A stretch of 64,000 nucleotides of DNA, from assembly GCF_030936135.1 (NCBI RefSeq), contig NC_082597.1, positions 42,415,095 to 42,479,094 on the forward strand, given 5' to 3'. Source of the DNA: Gavia stellata. Lineage: Eukaryota > Chordata > Aves > Gaviiformes > Gaviidae. A program made the position numbers and the translations under genes. The notes beneath the pieces are model-generated. The model was not told where the DNA came from. It worked only from the letters and a program-made list of their open reading frames with translations, and ran no database searches. How positions within the stretch are numbered: position 1 is the stretch's first letter; each line of letters opens with the position of its first letter. Positions 62,080-64,000 of this stretch are shown here, piece by piece.

Positions 62080-64000
62080 CCAAAATAGTCTTGCTGCCAG
62101 AATTTTATTTCTCATAATACTTATAGTTTGAGGTAACAATGAAAGAAGACTGTGTGCTGTGAATAAAGTCAGTGATGTTTGTCTGCAGTCACATTTCTGT
62201 TGTCAAAGTGAAAAGTAAACTTAAGACTTGGCATGTACACTAGAATTCATACAAATATAGGTCATGACAAACTGAGAAAGCAAGGACTTATGCAAACCTA
62301 CTCTGTTCATGTTTGTGACCTTTGCAAAATATACCATTATTATGACAGAAGTCAAGACAGATGCAGTTTACATCACTATCATTATTTAGTGTGTGTCTTT
62401 GTATGATCCACAGCACAACTTACTGCAGGAACCAGGAATAATACACATAGGGGTGTGGGTCTTTGCATGGAGCCTTAGGAACGATGACTTGAATTCAGCT
62501 TTCCTTGATATAGATAAAAACTGATAATTCCATGCACACACATTTTATTTACAGCTGACTCATTAACAGTGACTAACCACCCCTTCCTCTGGCAGCAGTA
62601 ATTATGAGCAGTCTTTAATCTTCTTTAACAAGCTCTACTTTGCAAGTAAAGTCTCAGCGACCTCCTCAAGGTGTGAGTTGTTTATCAGGGCCCATTCAGC
62701 AGCAGCAGTCTCTTTCCAGTACAGTCCTTGGTATGGCTAAATTCCATTGTCCCTTTTTCAGCAGTCAAAAATCCATGATAAATTCTGTACAACACTGTAG
62801 TTAATATAACAGCAGCACCAGATATTATATTAATTCCTTTGCTAAAAGCTGTTTGCAATTATCTCTCTATTGACAATATTTTACCAAAACTAAATCAATG
62901 TACATCTCTCAATATCAGAAATGTATACTTTAATAAATACATTATTGTACAAGAATTCTGACATGCAGGTCATGCTATTGGGCTAAGCTATATACAGAAG
63001 AACATGTTACATGGTCAACAATAACTTGTATTTTTTTTCCTAACAAAAAATAAAACATGACAGTCAGGGATTATTCAACAATCTCAAGGATCTCTTAAGA
63101 TTTGGGTTGTTATGGTCTTCCCCATGTAGTTCTAAAACTCTGTGGTTTAGGGTAATTTTTCCTCACCAGCCCAGAACATCATATCTGCCATTGCATTTGT
63201 CCTGTTGCATAAACAGAGGCTAATATTGAATGAAAAAGCCACTAGAGGAGATACAGTTTCAAAACTGTAATGGATGCTGGTTGCTAGAAGGAAGATTGAT
63301 GCAATAGGCAACCGGTCAGTACTGTAAAGCCGCTATTAAATCCCACTCGAAAAATCTTCAGAGTGCTCGCATGAGTTAGTCTAGATGATACTAACTTGCA
63401 CTTGAAAAAAATATATATTTGTATCTATACACATAAGTATAGTCCATATGAATAAAAGAGAAAAGGAGAAAAATGTCTTTAGTTAGCCTTAAAAGATGGG
63501 GGCATTTTAACAGTATCTCTGTGCTTTATGGAGACAGATGGAGAATACAGTAGACAGGTTGCAAAACAGACAGACAAACAACATATAGGACAAAGCACCT
63601 CAAAAAACATTGACTGAAGAAATTTTTGAAGCTCATGAGCCAGAGGTATAAGGCTGGCCAAAAACCCGACTTGAGAACTACTACCCTCTTACAGTGGTAC
63701 AAAAAAGCCCCCAATAATCTTCTCAATTTTACTTGGTACTCAGCCTCTGAAAATGTTGAAGAACCCTGGAGTAGTGAAATGGCTACAGTACCAAGCAGCA
63801 CTTGCTAGCTTAAAATTGCAAGTCTGGATGGCGTTTACCTTTCTTGCATGTTTTGTGCCTTCCCCAAGCCATTAAGAAAGAGATCTGGCTTCTGCTTGCG
63901 TGTAACCAGTAATGACAACCTCTTTGCAGTTATCTGTGTGCAAACAACCGGAGACATTCAGAACTCTGATACAGCAATCCAGTACCGAAGTAAGTTAATC
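62080..64000. other. Non-coding DNA, possibly UTR-like
   Basis: This is very AT-rich sequence with no ORF above 91 codons. The stretch 62800-63060 contains clustered TGTA- and AATAAA-type words on both strands, which is common in vertebrate 3' untranslated regions but also in plain AT-rich DNA. No coding exon can be tied to it within the window. Confidence 0.45.

Noticed and set aside
62800..63060. 3' untranslated region of a minus-strand gene
   Set aside because: AT-rich words typical of 3' UTRs are present, but no coding exon or clear cleavage site can be linked to them.
1..64000. CRISPR arrays, operons, rRNA or intact tRNA genes
   Set aside because: No regularly spaced repeats, gene clusters or conserved RNA cores were seen, and the sequence is eukaryotic in character.

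Overview
This window looks like a non-coding stretch of a bird nuclear chromosome. It is AT-rich, intron- or gene-desert-like DNA with no bacterial-style gene packing, operons or ribosome binding sites. The bird assignment rests on three insertions. The first is a 5'-truncated CR1 LINE with the usual avian 3' end (28641-29335). The other two are minus-strand LTRs, at 24016-24708 and about 53160-53695, whose sequences I recognise as endogenous-retrovirus LTR families common in bird genomes. The species cannot be determined from the sequence alone.  Layout. 1-24000: low-copy DNA with degenerate ancient repeats (a tRNA-derived remnant near 1410 and sauropsid-type fragments near 9770, 11010 and 18430), a purine-skewed block at 6061-6600, and a GC-rich block at 17796-18131 that ends in a donor-like GTGAGT inside a perfect hairpin. 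24000-29400: the first LTR with a 6-bp target duplication, a perfect 11-bp-arm hairpin, a diverged 76-bp tandem duplication and the CR1. 29400-49000: mostly unremarkable AT-rich DNA with a trinucleotide microsatellite, a G-quadruplex-capable run and MIR-like SINE remnants. 49000-53800: a 135-bp sequence present twice about 2 kb apart, another MIR-like remnant, and the second LTR with an internal 68-bp duplication. 53800-57300: a GC-rich domain with long but unrecognised ORFs and an 18-bp perfect palindrome. 57300-64000: AT-rich DNA with no gene I can support.  No protein-coding exon, rRNA, functional tRNA, CRISPR array or operon could be supported. The only recognisable coding sequence is the broken end of the CR1 reverse-transcriptase ORF. 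I found no convincing undescribed system. The observations most worth checking are the two-copy 135-bp element, the LTR promoter-region duplication, and the hairpin-embedded donor-like site at the edge of the GC-rich block. Repeat family names come from memory of consensus sequences, not from a search.
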